This document shows positions 45,993 to 57,107 of a DNA stretch of 64,000 bases, one piece after another. Source of the stretch: Quercus robur (Eukaryota > Streptophyta > Magnoliopsida > Fagales > Fagaceae). Each line of letters starts with the position of its first letter. The first letter of the stretch is position 1. The stretch covers positions 31,949,354 through 32,013,353 of the forward strand of contig NC_065536.1 of the NCBI RefSeq assembly GCF_932294415.1, written 5' to 3'. The position numbers were made by a program, and so were the translations under genes. The notes under the pieces were generated by a model. The model was not told the origin of the DNA, searched no databases, and saw only the letters and a program-made list of their open reading frames with translations.

Positions 45993-47652
45993 TATTAGTT
46001 TAATACTTTAATTTATTTTTAAAAATATTTTTTTGCACACCCTTGACTTAAATTTTGCACACTCTTATTACAAGTATTTTCGACTCTTAGAGTAAAGAGT
46101 AAGTGTTTGTGAATTATAAGTGTAATTTTTTTTTATAAATTTATATTATATGTGTGTGAGTGTGTCTAATATTGATTATGTATATTACTTTTTTTTATAA
46201 TGTTATTTGTGTAAATTATGATGCGTGTGAATGTTTGTGTGTACAATATAAATATAATATAACTTTATATAATTTAATAATTAGGAAATAGAGAGTTTAG
46301 TTTAGTTATTTTTTATTATTATTTTTTTACATGTGTGTGTATTGTTATCATATTATAATAACTTTTTGTTATAAAGTTAGTAAAATAAAAGAAAAAATTG
46401 TAAAGTTAGTGATTGTTCAAGCATTTGATTGGTTAAGTAAATACGTAATATATAATTTTATGTATGAATGAGTATGATTGTGTGCATCAATAATTAATAT
46501 GGAGCCAATGAATTGAGATTGGTCATTTAGTCTAAAATATTTTTATAAAAACAAAGTCAAATAGATAATAACAATTGTATATATAAAGATAAAAATGTTA
46601 GATAAAACTTAACAAAATAAAATAGTCATAGGCTCATAACTATCCACATTAGCAATAGATACTCAAAACAAACTATCATTTAACATTCCAAATTTGAAAA
46701 CTTGTAGAATAAAATTGTAAAACTTCATGTATTATTATTATTATTGCCTATGTTGCTTTAGTCACACCAAAAAATATTGAAGTTAATACAAATTTCATCA
46801 CAAAAAAACCTATGATGCGGTAATGAACATGACTTTCAATAACATAAAAAATAAATGTTATTTATACCCTTTTTTTTTTTTTTTTTTTGTAGTTAGTGAC
46901 ATCATATAGTCAAATTTGTAACATCTCTAGCATTATTCAAATGACACCAATCGTATGTCAATTTATAAGGTAGGAAACTTGGGCACTTCATTTAGGATGT
47001 CGTATTCGTATCGTATTTGTATTATACTAGTGTCGTACCAACTGTTTCATGTTATAATTTTTCATAAATTGCTCGTATTACCATGTCGAACTCGTGTTCG
47101 TACCCGTACCCGAATCTGTGTTCGTGCTTCCTAGTTTATAAGCCTTTTGCAATAAAATCTATAGCATTTTTAGCATTTTTCGTTATCAAAATAGTCATAT
47201 ATGATATGAAGATCAAATAGCTAGGCTTTTCTATACTAACAGGAATATTTTCTTTTGTGATGAGCTTGTAGGAAGTTTGGACACTCTGTAGAATTATAAA
47301 GCGAGATGTTTCTTATAAAAAGTGGCAAGAGATCTCTTCTAAACCAAGTCTGACTGATTCAAGCTGTACAACATCATGTAGCTTTGAGTCCAACATTGAC
47401 AGAGACAGGTATTTGAACTTTGGAGCCTCCGCTGCAATGGAAAATGAAAGGAAGCATTTCAGTGATATCTATGAAAGGAACCAGTTCAGTGCAGGACAGC
47501 TGAGCTTAACAGGTGAAGTCCCATATATGGCTTCATGTGTTACCGATTTGGACCCAAACGGAGATGATTATTCTAAAGAAGGAAACTGGGATGAGCTCAT
47601 GCCAATGGTTGAATTTGCAACTGATCCATCAATGCTATATAGTTTTAGGTAG
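44851..47652 (+). CDS. NAC042: NAC transcription factor, JUB1/NAC042 type
   Basis: Three exons, 44851-45046, 45408-45712 and 47272-47652, joined by GT-AG introns with matching phases, giving 293 residues. The standard NAC intron positions support the model. The NAC DNA-binding domain (about 19-178) shows [98 protein letters not shown] and [11 protein letters not shown]. This set is closest to Arabidopsis NAC042 (JUNGBRUNNEN1), a nuclear regulator of longevity and stress responses. The C-terminal half is less conserved and acidic, with D-x-N-G-D-D-Y and N-W-D-E-L-M-P near the end, fitting an activation region. It is somewhat longer than a typical NAC042. Intron 2 holds transposon sequence. Orthology is inferred from motifs, and a close paralogue is possible. 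Confidence 0.93.
45733..45773. repeat. (TA)n microsatellite in NAC intron 2
   Basis: Interrupted TA run starting about 20 bp after the donor site of intron 2. A second TA run is at 45971-45996. Confidence 0.9.
45907..45996 (+). mobile_element. One end of a Tip100-like hAT in NAC intron 2
   Basis: CAGGGGCGGTGCTACAGCCT followed by TTTAGGGGGTTCATTTGAAC closely resembles the terminal sequence of plant Tip100-like hAT elements. The partner end was not found in the intron, so the extent is unknown; AT-rich sequence up to about 47250 may include its interior. Confidence 0.5.
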
Positions 47653-47863
47653 ATATAGAAAATTGACGTCTCTAATATACTATTGCTCGTTTACTTACCC
47701 CCCCAAAAAAAAAAAAAAAAAAAGACACGGAAATAATGTACTGTTACTTGATGTTTGCTTACCCGTGACTGACTTCTTTTTTTTGGGTAAACTGTGTCTG
47801 ACTTCTGTTCCTCGTTATAACTGCAATATGAAATGACAGATGAGAAAGAGAAATTTTATCTAA

Positions 47864-48414
47864 CTTCAAAGTGATAACGAAATAATTCAAGAGTGATCTT
47901 GCCTCTGATTAGCGTTCTGTTTGGCGAGTACATTTGAGTTGGAATATGTGGCATTGTTGTTTCTTGCTATGTGAAACAACTAACTGCCATGTTTTGACTT
48001 TATTTGGCATACATCTTTGGTGATCAATGCGCCACCTTTTTGGACTACAATTAATTCTAAACTAATTTTTACAATAATTTTATACGACAAATTATGACTA
48101 ATTATCTATTATTTTTTATATGGGTCAATAACATTTTTTTTTTCAACACTCATAATCAGTTACGATGAATAATTGTAAAAATGAGTGTAAAATTGGTTGT
48201 GGTTTTAGAATTTTTCAAATGAACAAGACTCTCTCCATAATTTCAAAGTGATACCAAATAATTGAAAAGTGATTTGCACCTCTAATTGGTGTTCTGTTTG
48301 GTGAGTACATGTGGGTCGAAACATAATGCATTTTTCTTCCTTGTTATGTGAAACGGCTATCTGCCTTTGTTTTGACTTCTTTGTGCATGCCCGTGTGACC
48401 AAACCAATGCGCCA
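47864..48414. repeat. Diverged direct duplication 3' of the NAC gene
   Basis: Bases 47864-48034 and 48238-48414 are copies about 80 percent alike. Both hold TTCAAAGTGATA(A/C)C(G/C)AAATAATT, GTTCTGTTTGG(C/T)GAGTACAT, TTGTTATGTGAAAC-like text, and end CAATGCGCCAC. The 200 bp between them hold no gene. Origin not recognised. Confidence 0.75.
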
Positions 48415-49190
48415 CTTAATCCTCATAGGATTCTCTCCATTTCATTTCCTTTTAATTTTGTTCATTTCACAGTTAAAATTTTAATTTCAAAATCAAATAT
48501 TGGACGTAATTCCATGTCATTAAAATTTTAAATAACCTTGCAATCTGTACACATCTAAAATTTTAAAATCTAATATGAACAATGAAATAAAACCATTTTA
48601 AATGGAAAGGATCCTTTTCCCACCCAAACTTGGTCAAAATATTTCCATGATCATGGCTGTTCCACTCATTCTTTTTGTAGGAAAGCAATAAAACAAATTA
48701 AGTAATTCAAAAAAATAAAAAAGTATTTTTTTTAAAGAAATAGAGCGGCAAAAGAAAATTGTACTTTTGTGTTTGCTAACTATACAAATAGAGGTATATA
48801 TTTATAGGCACACCTACGAGTGATGTAGTAGAAATAGAAGTATTACACAAGCAATGATAATGGTTTTGGGTCTTTGAGTTCTCAATTAACTAAATTAGGC
48901 CTTTGAGACTACAAATAACTAAACTATATTTTAATTACTCTAGAGTATCTTCAGCAGCTTCTTAAAATTTTTGTACTATTTAGAGAGTGAACAATTATAT
49001 TTACTTTTTACTTACCTACTTTTTCAAATACACTTTTCAACATACTCTCTATCCTTTCTCTATCTCATTTAAATATTATTTCTTCATTCTTTTTTTTTTA
49101 TTATTTCTTTAATCCTTTTTTTTTTAATTTCCTTATTCTTTTTTTAATTTTTTCCCTTATTCTTTATTTTATTTTTTAAGAAGTATTACG

Positions 49191-49346
49191 GTCACAACAT
49201 TTTCACAACAAATTTTAGGTAGTAAATTGTTTCTGATTTTAATTTGAACCCACCAATTAAATTATTATTATTATTATTTTTAGTAGTAATTGTTGATAAC
49301 AACCTACTATTTAGAATTTTTTGTGAAAAGTTATAAAAATATTGTG
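49191..49346. mobile_element. MITE, family M3
   Basis: GTCACAACATTTTCACAACA at the left and the inverted right end (GTCACAATATTTTTATAACT on the minus strand) bound a 156-bp element. The interior GTTTCTGATTTTAATTTGAA is shared with relatives at 58107-58275 and 58871-59022. Confidence 0.65.
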
Positions 49347-49560
49347 ACATACGATTTCTCTTCTTTTATATATATATATATATATATAATTTTTTTCCTT
49401 CTTTTTTTTTCATCCATACATTTCGCTTTCTAGAATCATCTTTATCTTCTTTCTTTCTTTCTTTTTTTAAATCTTTTTTCCTTCTTGTTTTTTCTCCTTC
49501 ACACATGTACCCCTCTCTTCTCCTATGTATCTACGTTTTTGTTTCTCCTCCACACATGTA

Positions 49561-49919
49561 CCACACTCTTTTGACTTCTTCTCTATGTCTACATTTCCCC
49601 TTTTATTTTCTTTCCTCTTCATCTCACTTCACACACACACACACACTACCAGCCACGTTCTTCTGACTTCCCCTTCGTGTCTACATTGTTGTTTTTATTT
49701 TCTTTTCTCTTCATCCACTTCACACGCACACACACACTACTGGCCATGTTCTTCTGACTTCCCCTTCGTGTCTACATTGCTGTTTTTATTTTCTTTTCTC
49801 TTCATCCACTTCACACACACACACACATTGCTGGCCACGTTCTTCTGACTTCCTCTTTGTGTCTACATTGTTGTTTTTATTTTCTTTTCTCTTCATCCAC
49901 TTCACACACACAAAACTAG
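49561..49919. repeat. Four 91-bp tandem repeats
   Basis: The phrase CCACGTTCTTCTGACTTCCC recurs at 49653, 49744 and 49835, with a more diverged first copy at about 49561. Each unit ends in a CA run (TTCACACACACACAC). Long open frames here reflect the repeat, not a gene. Confidence 0.85.
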
Positions 49920-49953
49920 CAGAGAGAGTTGGCCTTTGTCTAACTTTGTTTTT

Positions 49954-49957
<4 letters not shown>

Positions 49958-50037
<80 letters not shown>
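49958..50037. repeat. (GA)n microsatellite
   Basis: About 40 uninterrupted GA units, adjoining the 91-bp array. Confidence 0.97.
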
Positions 50038-50042
<5 letters not shown>

Positions 50043-50247
50043 TCTTTTAATCAACCAAGAGATTATTTTAAGAGAAAAAAAATGTTTGGAGTTGCTACAG
50101 TAATTGTTACAGTCTTTTCCTCTTCAAGAGAGCTACTGTAACAACTCTAAAAAAAAAATTTATAGTTAGAGAGACTGTTAGAGAGTGGTTTTGGTGTGTT
50201 TGCTCTCCAAAAAAGGCTTTAGAGAGCCTATTGGAGATGCCCTAACA

Positions 50248-50886
50248 TGCCTCCTCAAACTGAAGGTGATAGTTAAGAGAGGAACTTGAGTTTGGTGACA
50301 AGTGTACAAAAACAGTTTGGTAAAGACATCAACCAGTTGCATAGTGGAAGGAACAGGACAAAGATGAAGTGTTCTATGTTACAAATGATGACACAAATGA
50401 CAATTGATCTCAATATGTTTTCTGTGCTCGTGAAATACGTCATTGTGAGCAATTCGAATAACACTCGAGTTATCACAATTTAGAATGGCAATGGAATAGG
50501 GTGGGATCGATTCACAAGTACATTGTCCTTGCCCATAGGTAGGCAAAACCTGCACAAGGCAAGAGCGGGTTAGGTTGGATTATTGGCAAATTGGAAGTGT
50601 TTTTCCATCCTTAGTCATGATTATGCTAAGAGAAAAGAAAAGAAAAGTATTTTGAGGGATGATAATGGAATATGTACACAATATACACACACATTTGGTG
50701 TGGAATGGGGCAAGTAAAACCTATCTTCGTCCCATCATCTATTTAAGATAGTTAAGGTAGCATGTTAAAGTGCACCAAGGCCATACAGTGATCAACATAA
50801 CTTGAGAAGCTTAAAGGTGGTGCCAACAAGCACATAGTACTCAACCTTAGTGTTGAAGTGAGTTGCAACAAACTATATATTACTAC
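50248..50886 (-). pseudogene. Copia RNase H end, split by insertions
   Basis: The minus strand encodes the last part of a Copia polyprotein. One piece (50886-50760) has F-V-A-T-H-F-N-T-K-V-E-Y, a decayed form of the S-T-E-A-E-Y motif. A second (50490-50250) has CDNSSVIRIAHNDVFHEH, K-H-I-E-I-N-C-H and Q-L-V-D-V-F-T-K, the usual RNase H tail. About 250 bp between them (50490-50745) start with TGGCAATGGAATAGGGTGGG and may be a small MITE. A polypurine-like GTTTGAGGAGGCA followed by TGTTAG (minus strand, about 50247) marks the lost 3' LTR. The upstream part of this Copia continues at 55223. Confidence 0.8.
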
Positions 50887-50891
50887 TCCAA

Positions 50892-51742
50892 TGTTAGTTT
50901 TTAGACCCCTTAAACAATTGATTAAACCTAGGTAATTAACCAAGTTGTTACTTAGTCCAATTAAACAAGTTTAGGTTATCACAATAATAAAGATCAAATC
51001 ATGCAAAGCAGCAGAAAATAAATAACACAAGATATGATCAACCAAGAAACCAAACCGGTAAAAACCTGGGGAAGATTTGACCTAACTATCCTCAAGGTAA
51101 ACTTGAATCCACTATCTTGAAAGAATCGAAGTTCATACAATAAGACTTACAAGCCCCCACGCTCGACTTCTTATTGCTACCAACCAGTAGAACTTACTGA
51201 CACGACCACGTGCAAGCTCCGAATCCACGGACTCCTTCTTTCTTGGATTCACCACCAGCTACAAGCACACCCGCTTGTGTTTTCTTTAAGCTTCAATGGC
51301 AGCAACTGAATTGATCATCAAGGTGTAGATAAATCTTCTCCTTGAAAACCCTAAGTTTGTGTAAAGGAAAACTTCTCTAGATCTCACAAGAGATTTATAC
51401 AAACTGCAAAAATGAGCAACACTAAGACGTGGCTAGGGTTTGCCTTTTATACTTAGGACAAATAAGAAACCCTAAAAACGTTTTAAAACAAATAGGGCTG
51501 AGTTGGACGAATCTGCAGAAAAGCATTCTGCCCAAGCTTCGATCGGTCGAGCCTAAGCTTCGATCGATCGAGCCAGGCCGAAAGGCACAATGCTTCCTGC
51601 TTTAACTCGATTCCAACTTTACATTGACACACAACTTTAAGCTAGGTTTAAACACTTCTAAACATATTGTTATGATCATGGTTTGCCAACAATACACATT
51701 AGAGTTCTAAATACATAAAATCCTAAACTTTAGAACCTAACA
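50892..51742 (-). repeat. 3' LTR of the gag-only element
   Basis: In minus orientation it runs from TGTTAGGTTCTAAAG (51742) to ...TAAAAACTAACA (50892). A polypurine tract lies directly outside at 51743-51755. It contains a minus-strand TATA-like TATAAAAGGC (about 51447-51456). A 20-base direct repeat, AAGCTTCGATCGATCGAGCC, occurs at 51534 and 51555, one copy with a single change. Confidence 0.8.
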
Positions 51743-51755
51743 AACTCCCCCTTTG

Positions 51756-54050
51756 GCAATCCGTGACAAAACACAACTTAGAAGCTCAAAGTTTACAAAA
51801 TGAAAAGCCCTTTACAAAATAATGCTCATAAACCAAATTCAATCTTAACTACTATCCATCAGTTGCAAGTGTAGACAGCAGCTCAATTGAATCAACCTGT
51901 ATATTTCCTGAAACACTAAACAAAATGCAGAACTGCATGTGTGACAGAAAAACAAAAACAGTAAATCAACAAATATGCAATCTAACTCTCCCCCTAAGTT
52001 AGATACATCAAAAACAATGTTAACTCAATGTTAACTCTCCCTAAACAGAACATTCTTGTATTTTCCACACATTTCATCTAAATCTCTCCCCCTTTTTGTC
52101 ATGCATTGACAAAGACAACTCAAACAAAGAGTTGACAGAAAACATACACAACAGAGTAAGAGAAAATAGAGAAAGAAGGGAACACAAAACAATTCAACTC
52201 TATAGGAAATAGAGACAACTCCCCCTATGAACAACAAAGGTTAAAACAAGCTTCTCCCCCTATAAAAATAGGAAAAACAAAACAAGTTTTGGGAAAAACA
52301 GTTTTAGGGAAAAATAAAGGGGTGGGGATAAATAAAAAGACACAAACCAAGTTTTTAAAAAAAACTAAGTTGAGGATACACATGAAGAAAAAATATTCTC
52401 TCTTTCAATAAAATGTAAAAATGGCACTCTGTAACCCATAAACAGTTGCATGAGTAGAGAAAATATTTGCACATTGATTATCCATCATAATTCTTAAGAA
52501 AATAATTTTCTACAATTCACGCATAAAAATAGCATATACTAGAATGTACATAACTCAAAAATCAATCAATAAATTTTTAAATCAAGTTGAGTACCCAATG
52601 TAACAAAGTGTATGCATGTTATGTGTGAAAACAATGAGAGATATGACCACAAAACTACAAGATGGATACAAAAAAAATCAATGCAATACATGTGAATCCT
52701 AAACATAAATGATGCATGGAAAAATCAACTTTTTGAAAAAAACAGAGCAATTTAATGCAGAAACTCCTCAAAGCACAATATTTCATGAATGAAATACATG
52801 AGTATGAGATTAAAAGTTTTTTTTAAAAAAAAAAACACTTGAATTTAATCCAGATTTTCCAAAAACAAGTTTTTCAATCAATTTGACCTCAAATCTCAAA
52901 CTTTAAACATATTTTGCATCAAAATCAAGGAACTTTAATCTTGGATGGCCACAACAAGGTCACACACAATATAATGTACCAAGTTTAACAAAGAGTAATT
53001 TGTGTAGTGTGTGCAACTAGCAAAAACTTGAGATACATGTGAGGTGATATGTGAATAGCAATCAATCACAAAGTTTACAAAATTCATCACAAAGAATTTA
53101 AAAAGAGACTATCACCTAAAGAGTTACATCATATAACTCTCACATCTCCTAGATCATAAGCTTGCAATCATGTAAATTTCTTGAATTATGCCTCATAATA
53201 TACACACCAATTTTAAGTATTAAGCAATTTAAACCGAGACTTCACCTTATGTTCTTTTTGTGCATGTGCTACACTTTCTCGAGCACAAAATCTTATGATA
53301 TGCACTAAGGTGTTCATGATTGGCTAGTGAACAGTGGTGAGATGGTTATTTATGCCTTTCTCTAAAGGTTCAAGTCCGACAGTCAAAGACATGTGACTTC
53401 AAGATCAAGACAAAGTGATCAAAAACTATAAACATCTCCCACACAACATGCACTACAAAGTTTCAACTAGTAAAGTGCAATAATTAAGCTCATCAAAGCT
53501 AAACAAGGTACATAAACTTGTTATGTAAAGATAATATGGCCAATCATTGATTATAAATCCAAGATGTGAAATACAAAACACAAAAATCTTTTTGATTAAA
53601 AAAAAGTATGACCAAAAACAAAAAGCACACATTATGCTAAATGAACAATGCAAATGCAATGCATGACAGTGTTTAACTAAGCTATAGAGGATACACAAAC
53701 AAGAAATATCAATTTCTTAATTAACCTATGAGTACATGTACAAACTAGTACATACTCATACAAAATCAAAAAATAGCTTAGCACGTATATAACACATTCT
53801 ATTCAAGTTTCTCCACAATGTCAAGCATGTTCTAAATCAAGAGAGAGATATCATAACTCATGTAATCCTCAAGAAAAAAAAAAAACTAGACACAAAATAA
53901 AATATTTTTGTCTTTTTGAATTTTTCTTTTTAATGTTTTTGGATTTTTTTTTTAAATAAAAAACAACCTAAAAAAAACAAAACAACCAAAAACAGAAACA
54001 AGACATGTCCACAATTAATTGAAAGAATTAAATCAAGGACAAGTCAGCAA
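51756..54050. other. Non-coding interior of the gag-only element
   Basis: No domain-bearing frame on either strand. Short pyrimidine blocks of the type CTCCCCCTAA / CTCCCCCTTT recur at about 51746, 51988, 52085, 52220 and 52254, close to the polypurine tract. The rest is A-rich. Confidence 0.6.
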
Positions 54051-54053
54051 CAC

Positions 54054-54992
54054 TCACCTTAGAGAATCTTTTCTCACCCATCTAGCACGAGTCTTCAGCT
54101 TTGTAGGTGAAAATCTGTGTGAAGTAGAGTGTATTTGAGGGATTACACTAATCTTCTGAGAAATACTAAAATCCTGCAAATTCCTTTCACAAGCCAACAA
54201 GCTCAAATTTTTCAAAAGAATATGAAACAATTTATATGGACTTATGGCAGGAGAAATATCATCACATATCTTAGATTGAAACATAGAATGCTTAAATTTC
54301 AGTTTATGACAATTAGGACGAATGTGACCACGGACACCACAAAAGTAGCAAACAGGAACAAATTTATGAACATCAGTATTCCTAACAACAAATCTAGTCT
54401 CAGATTTTGGTTTTTGCCTCAATAAGGAACAATTTGGTCTAATATGACCAACAACATCACAAAGGTGACAAGTAGGCACAAAAACAGATTTATTATGCTC
54501 TCTAACAGTAGGTTTAGACTTAGGTTTAGAAATTTCAGTGTCTACATCAGAACTTATACCTTTGTCAAACCTAGCAAAATAAGCATTTTTTTTATTATTC
54601 CTCTTAAAAGGAGGGATATAAACTTTCTCAGTTTTAGGCTTAAGAGAAGCAAAAATACTTCTGTTATCTACAGCAGGCTTGGTACAAGTCAAATTTTCAA
54701 TTTTAGCTTTAGATTCAACTAACTCTTGTTCCAAACTTTTCATCTTTTAATCTTGAGAGGAACTTTGATTTCTCAAAAATTCATTCTTTTTATTAGATTC
54801 ATTTAATCTAACAATCAATTCCTCTTTTTTAAGATTAGCCAATTTTAACTCTTCCTTGAATTTCTTAGCAATTTTCATAAATTTCAATAATTCTTTACGA
54901 AGAGTTTCACAGGCATCAATAAAATCAACAGAAGCATGAGCAGAAACATGATCAGAAAGACACTTCAAATTATCCATGACAACAGGGGTCAA
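54054..54992 (-). pseudogene. Copia gag with two CCHC zinc knuckles, one stop
   Basis: The minus-strand frame begins M-T-P-V-V-M-D-N-L-K-C-L-S-D-H, continues with a charged coiled region (K-K-F-K-E-E-L-K-L-A-N-L-K-K-E-E-L), has a TAA near 54745, and resumes as M-K-S-L-E-Q-E-L-V-E-S-K. Two CCHC knuckles follow, CHLCDVVGHIRPNC and CYFCGVRGHIRPNC, both with C-x2-C-x4-H-x4-C spacing, which bind nucleic acid in gag proteins. The usual N-terminal gag domain is absent. Apart from the one stop it is well preserved. Confidence 0.85.
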
Positions 54993-55031
54993 GGATCAGC
55001 TCTTAGATCAAAAGATCTAAAACAAAAGAGC

Positions 55032-55217
55032 AATCTTCCCCAGGTTTTTACCGGTTTGGTTTCCTAGGTGATCATATCTTGTGTTATTTATTTTCCGCTG
55101 CTTTGCATGATTTGATCTTTATTATTGTGATAACCTAGACTTGTTTAATTGGACTAAGTAACAACTTGGCTAATTATCTAGGTTTAATCAATTGTTTAAG
55201 GGGTCTAAAAACTAACA
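55032..55217 (+). repeat. Inverted 186-bp copy of the LTR tip
   Basis: Reverse complement of 50892-51077 with about seven differences (near 96 percent). It ends GGGGTCTAAAAACTAACA at 55217. Directly inside lies a fold-back, TTAGATCAAAAGATCTAA (about 55001-55019), then text resembling a degraded TTGGTATCAGAGC primer site. Confidence 0.9.
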
Positions 55218-55222
55218 TCCAA

Positions 55223-56253
55223 GAAATGAGAAAATCGCCTAGAAGAAAGCAATAATTAGTGGAAATTTTTCCATGTCTAATATACATTTTTTAAAGTTAA
55301 AAAAAAAAAAAAAAAAAAAAATCACTTTAAAATCAAGAGAAGATTTGGATGAGAAAGGAAGACCATGAAAGAGCTTGCCCTTTGAAGGATCCAAAAGGCA
55401 ATGGCATAATGCACAAAGTGGGATACTCTCATGAATTGACAAACTAGGTGTACATCGTAAGAAATGATCTAGTCAAGTGAAGCTCCTAACCAACTGACAA
55501 TAAAGAGAAACATCTTATTGAGACTCACCATTTGTGACTTGGAGTTTGAAATTGGCTTCCAGTGGGCTAACAGCTGTCTTGCAATGAGTGAAGCCAACAC
55601 AAGACAAAGGATCAAAGGCGTGTTTGGCTCAAGAGAGAGAAAGAGCCCTCCGGATTAGAGAAGACCTCAATGCTAAGAAAATAGCTAAGGGTGTCTAGAT
55701 CCTTCTTTTTTTTTTTTTTTTTAAATGCTGGTTGAGGTAATGTCTGGAGTATAAGAATACCACGCACATCATCAATATATAGTAATAATCATCTCATCCA
55801 CGTAAAGTAAGAGAAGAATAATAGTATAATACTAGTCTCAGTGGGGCAAATGAACAAGGTAAAGTCATATGAGCTTGAGGTGGATTCCAATGGGGCGATG
55901 GTGCTACTTAACTTAGCAAATCAAGCTTGTGGGGCTTGTTTGAGCCCATAAAGAGCACGGTAGAGACAACAAACTTTATTGGGAAGATGTGTATAGCCTA
56001 GAGGAGGCTACATGTAAGCCTCTTCAACAAGATCCATATTAAGAAACACCTTATTAATATTCATTTGAAAAATATTTCGGAGGCAAACAGTGACAACGAG
56101 TAAGGAATGAACAATGGTGGGTCGGGCTATAGGGGCAAAGGTCTCCTTATAATAAATTTTTTACTCATATGTAAAACATTTTGCTACAAGACGGGTCTTG
56201 TAATTGTGGATCCACCGTAGTTTTTCCAAGAGGCATATCCACCAAGTCCTAAG
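55223..56253 (-). pseudogene. Copia reverse transcriptase region, decayed
   Basis: The minus strand continues the Copia broken at 50886. In order from the right it has DLVDMPLGKTT (56250-56215), R-N-I-F-Q-M-N-I, VCCLYRALYGLKQAPQA (about 55965-55915), S-S-Y-D-F-T-L-F, and L-L-L-L-Y-V-D-E at about 55815-55790. The catalytic Y-V-D-D is thus changed to Y-V-D-E. Further on are H-E-S-I-P-L-C-A-L and L-F-H-G-L-P-F-S (55440-55340). Several stops and shifts and a 23-base A run (55298-55320) are present. Inactive. Confidence 0.82.
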
Positions 56254-57107
56254 CAGTGGCGGCTTTAAGAATTTTTTTGAAAATGATCCTTAAAAAACTT
56301 AAATTATACAAAATCTAATAAAAAAGAATTTCGTATATTGACAAAAACACACACACACACATACACACACAAATACATAAAATCTTACAATTTCCGTCTA
56401 CAAATCTTTTTATTTTGAAATCATTACATGATAGTCTCATTATCAATGTTGCAAGTTACATCTCTTCAAAAGTGTAGTTAAATAAAAATTTTCTTGGACT
56501 TTTATTTTTATTTGTAAGGACCTAATATATTGTTAAGGGGACTAAAGTTTAAGAACAAAATTTGGCTACAAACTTTGTTGTAGTTACTCTCACTAAATGA
56601 ATTAACATTGTTACATATTTTGAAAATCTAATTGATGAGTTGCATGTTCTCTATATTCTTAAAACACGTTAAAATTTCATACTAATCGGATGTTATTTGC
56701 CATTCGATCCATAAAATTATTTTTTATGTATAATTTTAGACTACAAAAACTTGAAATTTAAATATTTGATTGACAACATAGCTATCAATATTTTATCTTC
56801 TTGAAATGTTGCAAGTATAAAGGATTTAAGAAGAAAATTTAATTAAATGGTGGATTTGTTAAAATTTACATTTAATAAAAAAAAAATATTGAATAGAGTT
56901 GTTACTTTAATCTACAACTATATATGCTTGTTGCCAAATTTTATCCAAAATTTAATTATATTGGGTCTAAAAAAAATTTAAGGTTGTCACAGTTTTTTTA
57001 AAAAATAAAAAAAATCATAAATTTTTAAAATTTTCAAATAATAATTGTATTTTTTTTACAAGTCAGGGCGGTCCTTACCACCTGAACTTTATGTAGAGCC
57101 ACCCCTG
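56254..57107. mobile_element. Non-autonomous hAT element inserted in the Copia
   Basis: CAGTGGCGGCTTTAAGAATT at the left and the inverted right end (CAGGGGTGGCTCTACATAAA on the minus strand) are Tip100-like terminal repeats. Flanks GTCCTAAG and GTCCCATG are an 8-base duplication with two changes. Removing the element makes the Copia reading frame run on. The interior has no transposase. It contains family M1-like sequence at about 56540-56950. Confidence 0.82.

Larger units (their letters stand above)
48944..50242. mobile_element. Element with GAGCATCTCCA-type inverted ends
   Basis: TAGAGTATCTTCAGCAG (from 48942) and the inverted right end (TAGGGCATCTCCAATAG on the minus strand, to 50244) match at 12 of 17 positions and belong to a common class of plant MITE-like termini. 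The 1.3-kb interior holds another MITE (49191-49346), a 91-bp tandem array and a GA microsatellite, so it has been enlarged. The right end abuts a Copia LTR tip (TGTTAG on the minus strand). Confidence 0.45.
50892..55217 (-). mobile_element. Gag-only Copia retroelement with inverted LTR tips
   Basis: The element is flanked by a perfect 5-base duplication TCCAA (50887-50891 and 55218-55222) and ends TGTTAG...CTAACA. In minus orientation it has a decayed gag, a long non-coding stretch with several CTCCCCCT blocks, a polypurine tract (AAAGGGGGAG), and a complete 3' LTR (51742-50892). There is no protease, integrase or reverse transcriptase. Where a 5' LTR should be, there is instead an inverted copy of the last 186 bp of the LTR. 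It resembles the gag-bearing non-autonomous class (TR-GAG), but with abnormal ends. It splits an older Copia element. Confidence 0.85.
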
